Shown here: piece after piece, positions 28,021 to 36,368 of the stretch
Layout: each line of letters begins with the position of its first letter
How positions within the stretch are numbered: the stretch's first letter is position 1
Source: Pseudarthrobacter sulfonivorans
GTDB lineage: Bacteria > Actinomycetota > Actinomycetes > Actinomycetales > Micrococcaceae
Length of the DNA stretch: 64,000 nt
Reading direction: 5' to 3'
Assembly (NCBI RefSeq): GCF_024391045.1
Contig: NZ_JANFCZ010000018.1
Span: 1 to 64,000, forward strand
Made by a program: the position numbers and the translations under genes
Notes under the pieces: model-generated
Databases searched by the model: none
Told to the model about the DNA's origin: nothing
The model's input: only the letters and a program-made list of their open reading frames with translations

Positions 28021-28908
28021 TCATTCGGTGCGGAACTCCAGATCCTGCAACAGGCGACGCAGCGCGGGGTTCGATGCTTGCCGGAGCCAGATGGCATGGA
28101 GCTCCACCGGCTGCTCGCTTTCCATCCCGGCCAGCGGCAGGTATTCCACACCTTTGACCGCCAGCAGGGTTGCCGAGCGCGGTACAAAGGCCACGCCGCG
28201 GCGCGCCGCCACCAACGAAACCATGGTGAGAATCTGGCTCACGGTGTGGATGACATTGCCGTGTTGGATGGGAAACATCCTGACCACCAGGTCATAGAAG
28301 TAGGTCGCCTTGGTGGGCGAGTGCATGATCAGGGGTTCGTCGGTGAGATCCGCGGGGCCGATGGGCCGGGAAAGCTCCCCGAGTCGATGGCCGGCCGGGA
28401 CTGCCAGCATCAGGGATTCGTTGTACAGCAGGTGCGAATCGAAGACCTCCCGGTCGAAAGGGGGCCTGGCGAGGCCCAGATCCAGTTCGCCGGTGAGGAG
28501 CCCCTGGATCTGTTCGCCCGTGACAAGTTCCTGGAGGTCGACGTCCACCTCGGGGATGATTTCCGAGATCTCCTCCAGCAGCGGGCCCAGGATGCTGAAA
28601 CCGCTGGCGGCGGTGAAGCCCACCCGCAGGTGGCCGGAGCGGCCCGTGGCGATCCGTCGGGCGGTGACGGGGGCGCGGTTGGCCAGGGCCATCAGGCGCC
28701 TTGCTTCCTCGAGAAAGGCTCCACCGGCCGGGGTGAGCTGAACCTTTCGGTTGTCGCGTTCCAGTAGTTCGGTGCCGATGATCTTTTCCAGTTTCTGGAT
28801 CTGGCGGCTGAGGGGAGGCTGGGTCATGTTGAGGCGTTCAGCCGCCCGGCCGAAGTGCAGTTCCTCGGCGACGGCGATGAATCCGGCCAGTTGGTCAAAG
28901 GTAAACAT
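28021..28908 (-). CDS. LysR-family regulator of the glucarate locus
   Basis: A 295-residue regulator with winged helix at 1-60 (FDQLAGFIAVAEELHFGRAAERLNMTQPPLSRQI) and a LysR substrate-binding domain. It is minus strand, immediately upstream of the kdgD operon and divergent from the TctCBA transporter, so it is placed to control both uptake and breakdown of glucarate. An ATGC-type inverted repeat lies on each side of the gene. The effector is unproven; an aldarate is likely. Confidence 0.92.
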   Translation of the reverse strand: MFTFDQLAGFIAVAEELHFGRAAERLNMTQPPLSRQIQKLEKIIGTELLERDNRKVQLTPAGGAFLEEARRLMALANRAPVTARRIATGRSGHLRVGFTAASGFSILGPLLEEISEIIPEVDVDLQELVTGEQIQGLLTGELDLGLARPPFDREVFDSHLLYNESLMLAVPAGHRLGELSRPIGPADLTDEPLIMHSPTKATYFYDLVVRMFPIQHGNVIHTVSQILTMVSLVAARRGVAFVPRSATLLAVKGVEYLPLAGMESEQPVELHAIWLRQASNPALRRLLQDLEFRTE

Positions 28909-28928
28909 GATGCCTTCCGGGTATCACC

Positions 28929-28958
28929 TGATGCTTATAAGGGCTTAGACATGCATCA
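28929..28958. promoter_or_regulatory. Inverted repeat in LysR/tctC divergent promoter
   Basis: TGATGC (28929-28934) and GCATCA (28953-28958) are reverse complements flanking an A/T-rich 18-bp core with CTTATAAGG. The site is 21 bp from the LysR start and 89 bp from the tctC-like start, a classical position for LysR autoregulation and activation of the divergent gene. Confidence 0.5.
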
Positions 28959-29046
28959 TAACGGCTCCCTACACTCGACTAGCGAGCCGGGGTGATTCGG
29001 TTCACACGCCCTCCGGGTCTGCCCCGGAATTCTACGAGGAGTCCCA

Positions 29047-30048
29047 ATGACGCACTTCCCCGCCCGCCGCACCGTCCTCGGAGCGGCATCCGCCCTGACG
29101 CTGCTGGCTCTGACCGCCTGTGGAAACGTGGCCGGCGGCCCCGCTGATTCGTCCAAGTTCCCCACCGGTCCCGTCAACCTCACGGTAGGCCAGGCTGCCG
29201 GCGGCAGCACCGACCTGATCGCCCGTGCCCTGGCCGAAGGCGCCTCCAAGACCCTTGGCAAGCCGGTCCCCGTAGTGAACAAACCCGGTGCAAACGGCGC
29301 CCTCGCCACCAAGGAAGTTGCCGGCAAGCCTGCGGACGGCCAGGAGCTGGTCCTGCTGACAGCCTCCCTGATCACCATTACGCCGCTGGCGGTCTCGGCG
29401 GACGAAGCGGTCAACATCGACGACCTGGACATCATCGCCGGCCTCTCCCAGGACGACTACGTCCTCGTGGCCAGCCCCGGCTCGGGCTTCAAGAGCTTCA
29501 AGGACGTGACCGCCGCCGGCCGGAACATCACCTTCGGCACCACCGGAGTGGGCACCGGAAGCCAACTGGCTCAGAAAGTGCTGTTCAAGCAGGCCAACGT
29601 CACCGGCACCGACGTTCCGTTCGACAGCGGCAAGCCGGCCCTGACGGCGGCCCTGGGCAACCAGGTTGAACTCACCACCATCCAGCTTGGGGAAGCAATG
29701 CCGCAGATCACGGCGGGCAAGGTTGCCCCGCTGCTGGTGTTCTCCGAGGCGCGCAACACCTTCCTGCCGGACACCCCCACGGCCAAGGAAGCCGGCTACG
29801 ACGTTCCGGTGGCGCAGTACCGGGCGGTCGCCGCGCCGAAGGGCACCCCGCAGGACGTGAAGGACAAGCTTCTCGCCTCATTCCAGGAGACGTTCAAGAC
29901 GGACACCTACAAGGAATTCAACAAGAAGAACATGCTGACCCCCAAGGAGATCTCCGGTGAGGAAGTCGCCAAGGAATGGAAAGGCTACGCAGCCAAGTAC
30001 AAGGAACTCGTGGCGAAGTACGACATCAGCCTGAGCGGAAATAAGTGA
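29047..30048 (+). CDS. Tripartite tricarboxylate transporter substrate-binding lipoprotein (TctC/Bug family)
   Basis: Extracytoplasmic receptor of 333 residues with a lipoprotein signal ending LALTAC (Cys25). The Bug-type fold is indicated by FPTGPVNLTVGQAAGGSTDLIARALAEG and VVNKPGANGALATKEVAGKPADG, which bind the carboxylate. ACGAGGAG precedes the ATG. It is followed by TctB- and TctA-like genes with overlaps, giving a complete secondary importer, and lies next to the glucarate enzymes, so aldarate uptake is the likely role. Confidence 0.93.
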   Translation: MTHFPARRTVLGAASALTLLALTACGNVAGGPADSSKFPTGPVNLTVGQAAGGSTDLIARALAEGASKTLGKPVPVVNKPGANGALATKEVAGKPADGQELVLLTASLITITPLAVSADEAVNIDDLDIIAGLSQDDYVLVASPGSGFKSFKDVTAAGRNITFGTTGVGTGSQLAQKVLFKQANVTGTDVPFDSGKPALTAALGNQVELTTIQLGEAMPQITAGKVAPLLVFSEARNTFLPDTPTAKEAGYDVPVAQYRAVAAPKGTPQDVKDKLLASFQETFKTDTYKEFNKKNMLTPKEISGEEVAKEWKGYAAKYKELVAKYDISLSGNK

Positions 30049-30626
30049 TCCCAGTGAAAGAAACTCCCGCAGAGTCCGCCGTCACGGAGGACGCCCCGGC
30101 GAAGGACACCCCGGAGGCGGATTCGCCCGAGGTGGACGACCTGACGCCGGAACAGCTCGCCGCCCAATGGGAGGAGGAAAAGCCCCCGGCGGCAGGGGCT
30201 CTTGCCAACGCGGCCTCCTCCCTGGTGGTGCTCGGCGTGGGGATCGCCGCCGTCGTCCTTTCCGTCGCTATGGGCCTCGGCACCCCGGCCAGCCCGCAGC
30301 CCGGCCTCTGGCCGTTCCTCATCAGCTGCGTCATGGTGGCCCTGGGCCTCTTCCAACTGATCGCGGGCCGGCACAACCGGGACGCAGAGAAGTTCACCCG
30401 CATGTCCACGGCTCCGCTCACTGGACTGGTGACCCTCGTGGCCATGGTGGCACTCATGCCGCTCATCGGCTTCGAAATTCCTGCCCTGGTGCTGTGCATC
30501 ATCTGGATGCGCTTCTTGGGCGGCGAAACCTGGCGCTCCACCCTCGTCGTCAGCGCAAGTGTGGTCATTGCCTTCTATGGCATCTTCGTCCTGGCGCTCG
30601 GCACATCAATTCCCCACCTCTTCTAG
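30045..30626 (+). CDS. Tripartite tricarboxylate transporter small membrane subunit (TctB)
   Basis: A 193-residue protein with a charged cytoplasmic N-terminus of about 55 residues and four helices, including GIAAVVLSVAMGLGTPASPQPGLWPFLIS, the TctB signature region. GTG at 30045 overlaps the binding-protein stop (GTGA); a second in-frame GTG lies three codons later. The N-terminal acidic extension is unusual but the fold is clear. Confidence 0.9.
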   Translation: MIPVKETPAESAVTEDAPAKDTPEADSPEVDDLTPEQLAAQWEEEKPPAAGALANAASSLVVLGVGIAAVVLSVAMGLGTPASPQPGLWPFLISCVMVALGLFQLIAGRHNRDAEKFTRMSTAPLTGLVTLVAMVALMPLIGFEIPALVLCIIWMRFLGGETWRSTLVVSASVVIAFYGIFVLALGTSIPHLF

Positions 30627-30635
30627 GAGAACCCC

Positions 30636-32168
30636 GTGGATTTTCTAAATCCCGTCATTAACGGATTTGTGGTGGTCCTGGAGCCGACCAACCTCCTGTA
30701 CTGCCTGATCGGCGTTGTCATCGGTATGCTGATCGGTGTGCTGCCCGGACTGGGGCCCGCGGCAACCATCGCCATTTTGCTTCCGCTCACGTACAACGTT
30801 GAGCCCGTCACGGCCATCATCATGCTCGCCGGCATCTTCTACGGCGCCCAGTACGGCGGCACCATCACCTCGGTGCTGCTGCGGCTTCCCGGCGAAGCGT
30901 CCTCCGTGGTCACCGTCTTCGACGGCTACCAGATGGCCAAACAAGGCAAGGCCGGCACGGCGCTGGGCCTGGCGGCCATCGGTTCCTTCATCGGCGGCAC
31001 GGCAGCCATCATCGGACTGACGTTCCTGGCCCCGATTGTGGCCGGCTTCGCCCTGGACTTCGGACCGCCCGAGTACACCGCCCTCGCATTGCTGGGCATC
31101 CTCCTCGTGGCCACTATCAGCAACGGATCCAAGGCCAAGGCGCTCATCGCCGCGGCCCTGGGCCTCCTGCTCGCCACTGTTGGCCGGGACATCTTCACCG
31201 GCGAAAGCCGCTTCACCTTCGGCAACCTGCAGCTGGCGGACGGCATCGACTTCGTGCCCATCGCGATGGGCCTCTTCGGCCTCGGTGAGATCCTCTACAA
31301 CCTGGAGGAGCGGCACCGTGCCGCGAAGGCGCCGTCGAAAGTCACCAACGTCTGGCCGTCCCGGAACGACCTGAAGCAGGCGTCCGGCGCAATCGGCCGC
31401 GGTTCCGTGCTGGGCTTCTTCCTGGGGATCCTCCCGGGCGGCGGCGCAACCATCGCCTCGATGGCTTCCTACGCCATGGAGAAAAAGCGTGCCAAGCAGC
31501 CCGAACGCTTCGGCAAGGGTGCCCCCGAGGGAGTGGCTGGGCCGGAAACGGCAAACAATGCCGCGGCGACGTCGTCGTTCATCCCGCTGCTGACCCTCGG
31601 CATCCCCGCAAACGCCACCATGGCCCTGATGTTCGGTGCGCTGCTCATCCAGGGCGTGACCCCCGGCCCGCAGCTGGTGGAGCAGAACCCGGAGCTCTTC
31701 TGGGGCGTGGTGAACTCCATGTACATCGGCAACATCCTGCTGCTGATCATGAGCCTGCCGCTGGTCGGCATCTTCGTGAAGATCCTGCGCGTCCGGGCCG
31801 CCATCCTGGCACCCGTCACCGCGCTGATCACACTGCTGGGCGCGTACACCATCAACAACAGCATGTTCGACGTGACGCTGGTGGTGGTGTTCGGCATCGT
31901 GGGTTACCTCATGAAGAAGTTCGGCTTCGAGCCCGGGCCGCTGGTCCTGGCCTTCGTGCTGGGCGAGCTGCTGGAAAGCTCCATGCGGCGCTCCCTGCTG
32001 GTCTTCGGCGGGGACCCCACCGGTTTCTTCGGCCGCCCCATTTCGGCCACCCTGCTGGTGGTGTTTGTCCTGGTGGCCGTACTGCCGGTCATCCGCGGCA
32101 CGCTCGCCAAGCGCAAGGCCCCGATGCAGGCCGTCCCGGCAGCCTCAGAAATCAAGGAGAAGGTATGA
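30636..32168 (+). CDS. Tripartite tricarboxylate transporter large permease (TctA)
   Basis: A 510-residue permease with about eleven helices and the duplicated TctA motif: GVLPGLGPAATIAILLPLTY in the first half and GILPGGGATIASMASYAMEKK in the second. GTG at 30636 has AGGAG nearby. It probably moves the dicarboxylate delivered by the upstream lipoprotein, driven by an ion gradient. Its stop overlaps the following UspA gene. Confidence 0.94.
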   Translation: MDFLNPVINGFVVVLEPTNLLYCLIGVVIGMLIGVLPGLGPAATIAILLPLTYNVEPVTAIIMLAGIFYGAQYGGTITSVLLRLPGEASSVVTVFDGYQMAKQGKAGTALGLAAIGSFIGGTAAIIGLTFLAPIVAGFALDFGPPEYTALALLGILLVATISNGSKAKALIAAALGLLLATVGRDIFTGESRFTFGNLQLADGIDFVPIAMGLFGLGEILYNLEERHRAAKAPSKVTNVWPSRNDLKQASGAIGRGSVLGFFLGILPGGGATIASMASYAMEKKRAKQPERFGKGAPEGVAGPETANNAAATSSFIPLLTLGIPANATMALMFGALLIQGVTPGPQLVEQNPELFWGVVNSMYIGNILLLIMSLPLVGIFVKILRVRAAILAPVTALITLLGAYTINNSMFDVTLVVVFGIVGYLMKKFGFEPGPLVLAFVLGELLESSMRRSLLVFGGDPTGFFGRPISATLLVVFVLVAVLPVIRGTLAKRKAPMQAVPAASEIKEKV

Positions 32169-32569
32169 GCATCATCGTTGGATTCGTCCCCACCCCGGCG
32201 GGTGAAGCCGCCTTGGTGGCGGGCATCGCAGAGGCCACCCTCCGCAAGGAGGACCTGGTGATCGTCAATTCGGCCCGCGAAGGCGCCCTGGTGGACAAGT
32301 CCGTGGCGCCGTCGGACCTGCTGGCTGACGCAGCGCGCCGGGCGGAGGACGCCGGGGTCACGGCAACCGTGATGCAGCCGCCCTATCTGAACGACCTGGC
32401 CGACGAGTTCCTGGAAGTGGCCCGCGAGGTGGATGCGTCCCTTATTGTGATCGGGCTGCGGCACCGTTCGCAGGTGGGCAAGTTCATCCTCGGCAGCCAC
32501 GCGCAGCGGATCCTGATGCAGGCCGACCGTCCCGTGCTCGCCGTCAAGGCCGGTAACTCCCACTTCTGA
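32165..32569 (+). CDS. Universal stress protein (UspA family)
   Basis: A 134-residue cytosolic protein with the alpha/beta UspA fold. The nucleotide-binding C-terminal segment is IGLRHRSQVGKFILGSHAQRIL, close to the ATP-binding G-2x-G-9x-G(S/T) pattern but with altered spacing. The ATG overlaps the tctA stop (ATGA), so it belongs to the transporter operon. UspA genes are often last in TTT or TRAP operons, where a role in tuning transport has been proposed. Confidence 0.88.
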   Translation: MSIIVGFVPTPAGEAALVAGIAEATLRKEDLVIVNSAREGALVDKSVAPSDLLADAARRAEDAGVTATVMQPPYLNDLADEFLEVAREVDASLIVIGLRHRSQVGKFILGSHAQRILMQADRPVLAVKAGNSHF

Positions 32570-32673
32570 GGGGCATTTGCACCGAATTTTGCTGCCGCCG
32601 GGTAGATATGAAGCATGCTTACCAATAGGCTGGGGCGAGGGAACTTCCCTTTCGATCAGAACGAGGTGAGAGC

Positions 32674-33156
32674 ATGACGGACACTGAGGGCATCAGCAAA
32701 GTTACGGACATCATCAACGATTCCCACATCGGGATGTTGACCACCATCAACGAAGAGGGTGCACTGGTCAGCCGCCCCCTTGCGGTCCAGGAGGTGAAGG
32801 AGGACGGCGATCTGTGGTTCTTCACCGGCCGGGGCACCTCGCAGGTGGCGCACGTCCAGGCCGACCCGCGGGTGAACGTTTCCTTCGGAAAGCGCACCGA
32901 GTGGGTGTCCGTTGCCGGCACCGCCGAGGTGGTGACCGACCGCGCCAAGATCCACGAAATGTGGAACCAGACCGTTGAGGCCTGGTACCCGGACGGCCCG
33001 GACACTCCCGAAGTATGCCTGCTCCGGGTCGACTCGGACTCCGCCGAATACTGGACCAGCCCCGGCGGCACCGCAGCCACGGTTCTGCAGTGGGTGAAGT
33101 CCAAAGTGACGAACAGCCGGATGAGTGTGGGCGAAAGCGGCACCGTAGAGCTGTAG
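32674..33156 (+). CDS. Pyridoxamine-5'-phosphate-oxidase-like split-barrel protein (general stress 26 type)
   Basis: A 160-residue FMN/F420-binding split-barrel protein. The core begins VTDIINDSHIGMLTTINEEGALVSRPLAVQEV and continues WFFTGRGTSQVAHVQADPRVNVSFG, the general-stress-protein-26 pattern. GAGGTGAGAGC precedes the ATG. It is monocistronic, ended by the hairpin at 33163. Binding of flavin is inferred from the family; the reaction is unknown. Confidence 0.85.
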   Translation: MTDTEGISKVTDIINDSHIGMLTTINEEGALVSRPLAVQEVKEDGDLWFFTGRGTSQVAHVQADPRVNVSFGKRTEWVSVAGTAEVVTDRAKIHEMWNQTVEAWYPDGPDTPEVCLLRVDSDSAEYWTSPGGTAATVLQWVKSKVTNSRMSVGESGTVEL

Positions 33157-33162
33157 GAACAA

Positions 33163-33198
33163 GCGCAAAGGCCGCCCTCGTCGGGGCGGCCTTTGCGC
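33163..33198 (+). terminator. Terminator-like hairpin after split-barrel gene
   Basis: A perfect 14-bp stem, GCGCAAAGGCCGCC at 33163-33176 with its complement at 33185-33198, closes an 8-base loop. It begins 7 bp after the stop. A T-run is lacking, so termination may be weak or Rho-assisted. Confidence 0.7.
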
Positions 33199-33208
33199 TG
33201 TCCCCCTG

Positions 33209-33290
33209 GCCCTACTGCCGCGCCGTTCTACCGCCGCGCCGCCCTACTGCCGCGCCTTCTACCGCCGCGCGGCCCTACTGCCGCGCGGTC
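33209..33290. repeat. 31-32-bp tandem repeat, 2.6 copies
   Basis: Units start at 33209, 33241 and 33272 with GCCCTACTGCCGCGCC; the first is 32 bp, the second 31 bp and the third is cut off. The last copy contains the stop codon and final codons of the minus-strand gene at 33275, so the array fills the convergent gap between two genes and looks like duplication of that gene's 3' end. Confidence 0.8.
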
Positions 33291-33877
33291 AGCGTGGCGA
33301 GGACGGCCGGCAGCAGCACGTCATTCCGTCCCCAGAGCGGGTCCAGGATTTCCACGTACCAGGAGTCGGCAAGCAGCAGCGCCAGGGTCTCGTTGGTTTC
33401 GTCCGCCCAGTCCTGGATCTGCTCCTCGTCCACCGGATTCTCACTGGAGCCGAGGACGGTGACTACTTCGCCGCCGTCGAGCGTTACCGGGATGGCGGCG
33501 CTGCTGGCCTCTCCGGGGGCGTGCGCCACCGTCACCAGTTCGGTACGGGTGGAGAGTGCGAGCAGGTCGGCGGCGACGCCGGCATTGCAGAATGCGGTGA
33601 CGTACTGGCGCTGGGCTGATTCATCGGTCTGCAGCCCGGGCTGGGATTCCTTGGTGAACAGCCCGTTCCGGTTGAGGGCGGCCAGCTCGACGGCGATCGG
33701 CTCGGTTTCGTCGTCATAGCGCACGGTGAAGGTGGCGGCCTGGTATTCGCTGTGGCCCTCCAGCCAGCGCGCCGTCAGTTCCCCTGCGGCTTCCAGGGTG
33801 GTTGCCTGCCGCCAGGCCCCCTTGTCCTCCAGGCGCCTGCCGAACTGGTCACGGATGTCCGCTTCTGTGGGTTCCAT
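33275..33877 (-). CDS. DUF6919-like hypothetical protein
   Basis: A 200-residue soluble acidic protein. It starts with a helix pattern AWRQATTLEAAGELTARWLEGHSEYQ and contains LAALNRNGLFTKESQPG, which I recognise as the layout of the actinobacterial DUF6919 family. No catalytic motif is visible. Its 3' end overlaps a tandem repeat, which may have changed the last residues. Function unknown. Confidence 0.7.
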   Translation of the reverse strand: MEPTEADIRDQFGRRLEDKGAWRQATTLEAAGELTARWLEGHSEYQAATFTVRYDDETEPIAVELAALNRNGLFTKESQPGLQTDESAQRQYVTAFCNAGVAADLLALSTRTELVTVAHAPGEASSAAIPVTLDGGEVVTVLGSSENPVDEEQIQDWADETNETLALLLADSWYVEILDPLWGRNDVLLPAVLATLTARQ

Positions 33878-33930
33878 CCTCGGATGCTACGGCGCCCCGG
33901 AGCCGGACTCCAGTGGCAGCGACACAGCAG

Positions 33931-34575
33931 TTAACGTCCAGTCGGGATGCCTGCGGCCCTTTCCGCGGCGGTCAGGGCAAGGGCAAAGCGTTCGACGGCG
34001 GGAGCGTACCCGTGGTGCCGCTCGGCCCGCAGCTGCTCCGCCTCCCGCATGGCCTTGATCAGGGCCGAGGTTTCAGGAAGGCGGACATCGGTCATGGCGG
34101 GATAGTCGATGCAGCTGGCAGGGTCCAGTTCGTAGTGGCGCCAGCGTTCCAGCAACCTGTCATGCGTATCCTGCGCGGCGGTGTAGAGGGGACGTGCCCG
34201 CCGTTCTTGCCGGACCCGTGAGTGCCAGGCCGTGATCCGGGGGCTGCTCCGGTAGGCCGCCACACCCGCGCCGATGCCAAGCACGGCGAGGACCGCGCCG
34301 GTCCACGGCGCCGCGAGGGTGGGGATGAGGATTGCCGGGATGGCCACGGCGGATCCCATAAACACGTCCCAGAACACCGTATCGGGGGCACGTAGTTCGG
34401 GCGCCGGCGTCGAATGGTGGCGGACGGCCAGGACGGTGACGGCCACCGCGCACATCAGCACCGCGCCCCAGAACGCCAGCTGGAACGCTCCCACAAGGAC
34501 GGATTCTGCAAATGCCGGCACCGCGGCACCTCCCCGTATCAGGCCCGGCCCAGGATTCCGGACTGCTCCTTCCAT
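33931..34575 (-). CDS. Hypothetical membrane protein
   Basis: About 214 residues. Two to three hydrophobic helices (LAFWGAVLMCAVAVTVLAV and VFMGSAVAIPAILIPTLAAPWTGAVLAVLGIGAGVAA) are followed by a basic, helical cytoplasmic half. The ATG at 34575 has AGGA 8 bases upstream and is preferred to a TTG at 34602. No known family is recognised. It is monocistronic between two unrelated genes. Confidence 0.65.
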   Translation of the reverse strand: MEGAVRNPGPGLIRGGAAVPAFAESVLVGAFQLAFWGAVLMCAVAVTVLAVRHHSTPAPELRAPDTVFWDVFMGSAVAIPAILIPTLAAPWTGAVLAVLGIGAGVAAYRSSPRITAWHSRVRQERRARPLYTAAQDTHDRLLERWRHYELDPASCIDYPAMTDVRLPETSALIKAMREAEQLRAERHHGYAPAVERFALALTAAERAAGIPTGR

Positions 34576-34679
34576 TGCATCCTGTACAGCGGCGGGGGTC
34601 AATGGGGAGGTGCCGGGGTCCCGGTACGTGTGCGGGCGGACGGTTCACGGCCCGGCTTCCGGCCGGGTACGTTGGAACC

Positions 34680-35060
34680 ATGAGACTCAAAATGTGCAGC
34701 ATCCACGTCAAGGACCCGGCCACCGCGCACACGTTTTACACCGAGACGCTCGGGTTTGAGACGCTGATGGCGATGCCCGAACACAACCTCTTCATCGTCA
34801 AGGATCCCGGCGCCGATGACAGTTCGGTGGGGCTGCTACTGGAGCCCAGTGACAACCCGATCGGCGCGGACTACATGAACGCAGTGCACGACGCCGGGAT
34901 GCCGGCCATCGTCTTCGGTGTACCGGACGTGCAGGCCGAGTACCAGCGGCTGGTGGCTGCCGGTGTGACGTTCAAAGGCGAACCGTCGGAGAACCCGTAC
35001 GGAATAACTGCCGTGTTCGAGGACGGCTGCGGCAACCTGGTGCAACTGCACCAGGACTGA
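34680..35060 (+). CDS. VOC-superfamily (glyoxalase/bleomycin-resistance-like) protein
   Basis: A 126-residue single VOC module with paired beta-alpha-beta units: MCSIHVKDPATAHTFYTETLGF and VFEDGCGNLVQLHQ. His9 and Glu near the first strand and the C-terminal acidic position could hold a metal. Such proteins include lactoylglutathione lyases, dioxygenases and resistance proteins, and nothing in the context decides. ATG at 34680 begins directly at the first strand. Confidence 0.8.
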   Translation: MRLKMCSIHVKDPATAHTFYTETLGFETLMAMPEHNLFIVKDPGADDSSVGLLLEPSDNPIGADYMNAVHDAGMPAIVFGVPDVQAEYQRLVAAGVTFKGEPSENPYGITAVFEDGCGNLVQLHQD

Positions 35061-35170
35061 GCTTTCTCCTGACACAACAGAAGCCTGTCCGCGGGTCCTG
35101 ACTTTGTCGGTTCGGATCCGCGAACAAGCTTCGGATGTATGGCGGCCCGGCCGCGGCGGCTGGGCGCGGG

Positions 35171-35575
35171 TTACTCCGCCTTTGCGCGGGCTTTCTTTGC
35201 GTCCTTCTTGGCGGCCTCGTCCTTGACCCGCTGACCCTCGGCCCGGACGGCGGCGTGCGTGGCACGCTCGGTGACCAGCCACGCGGGGGGAGCCTGCAGC
35301 AGCGCGGTGATTTCCGCCGTCGTGAGCGCTTCTTCAACGCCGCCGCGGGCGAGGCCGCTGATGGAGACGTTCAGTTTCTGCGCAACCACCGGGCGGGGGT
35401 GCGGGCCGTTGCGGCGCAGTTCCGCGAGCCACTCGGGCGGGTTGGCCTGGAGTTCGGCGAAATCGGCGCGGCTGATGGTTGAATCCTGGAACTCCTGCGG
35501 TGTTGCGGGCAGGTAGATGCCGAGTTTCTTGGCAACGGTGGCCGGCTTCATGGACTGGGAGTTTGCAGAGGTCAT
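35171..35575 (-). CDS. DUF5997 family protein
   Basis: A 134-residue actinobacterial protein. It has the DUF5997 opening MKPATVAKKLGIYLPATPQEFQ and ends in an Ala/Lys-rich helix. It is divergent, with 37 bp between start codons, from a gene for an isolated LysR substrate domain; I recall this pairing as common in actinobacteria, which hints at a shared function. No catalytic residues are evident. Confidence 0.75.
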   Translation of the reverse strand: MTSANSQSMKPATVAKKLGIYLPATPQEFQDSTISRADFAELQANPPEWLAELRRNGPHPRPVVAQKLNVSISGLARGGVEEALTTAEITALLQAPPAWLVTERATHAAVRAEGQRVKDEAAKKDAKKARAKAE

Positions 35576-35612
35576 GCTTCAAGGGTATCCGGGCGGGCGG
35601 TACTGTGAAGAC

Positions 35613-36368
35613 GTGCCCGCTGACAATGAATCCCCGCCAAACGCCGCGTCCGCCGATAACAGCCCGTCCGAGCCGGAGGCGCCGCGGGTGCTGCGCTTCG
35701 CGTACGTGGCCGGCGTGACGCCGGGGAAGTGGATCCGCCGCTGGGAAGAGCGGGTGCTGGACATCCCTCTGGAGTCGTTTATGTCCGACGACGGTGCGCA
35801 GCTGTCCGTATTAAAGGACGGTTCCGCGGACCTCAGCTTCGTCCGGCTTCCGGTGGAGCGCGAAGGCCTCAGCGTGATTCCGCTGTACGAGGAGCAGCCC
35901 GTGGTGGTGGCGCCGAAGGGGCACGAGATTTCGGTGTTTGAGGAAGTGGCGCTGGCGGACCTCCCGGAAGAGACGTTCCTGGACGTCACCGAGCTGGGTG
36001 GACCGGAAATGGCCATGCAGGTGGTGGCGTCTGGCGCCGGATTGGTCATCCTGCCGATGTCCGTGGCCCGGCACTTCAACGTCAAGGACACGGTGGCCCG
36101 GCGGCTGACGGGTGCGCCCGTCACCGAGATTGCGTTGGCCTGGCCCAGCGATTCCACTGACGAGATCATCGAGGAGTTCATCGGGATTGTTCGCGGCCGG
36201 ACGGCGGCAAGCTCCCGGCAGCCATCCGCCAAGCAGGAGAAACCCAAGAAGGCACCCAAACCGGACCGCCGCGGACCGGCCACCCCAAAGCCCAAAGTGG
36301 CCCAGCGGTATGCGCCCAACCCGGACAAGGGCCGCGGCAAGGGATCGCGGAAGAAGGGGAAGCGGTAG
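35613..36368 (+). CDS. LysR substrate-binding-domain protein lacking a DNA-binding domain
   Basis: A 251-residue protein. Residues about 25-205 form a LysR-type effector domain (RFAYVAGVTPGKWIRRWEER, LSFVRLPVEREGLSVIPLYEEQPVVVAPKGHEI, VASGAGLVILPMSVAR). No helix-turn-helix precedes it; the N-terminus is acidic and low complexity. The C-terminal 45 residues are very basic (KPKKAPKPDRRGPATPKPK and onward), so nucleic-acid contact could come from this tail. GTG at 35613 lies 37 bp from the divergent DUF5997 start. Confidence 0.75.
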   Translation: MPADNESPPNAASADNSPSEPEAPRVLRFAYVAGVTPGKWIRRWEERVLDIPLESFMSDDGAQLSVLKDGSADLSFVRLPVEREGLSVIPLYEEQPVVVAPKGHEISVFEEVALADLPEETFLDVTELGGPEMAMQVVASGAGLVILPMSVARHFNVKDTVARRLTGAPVTEIALAWPSDSTDEIIEEFIGIVRGRTAASSRQPSAKQEKPKKAPKPDRRGPATPKPKVAQRYAPNPDKGRGKGSRKKGKR

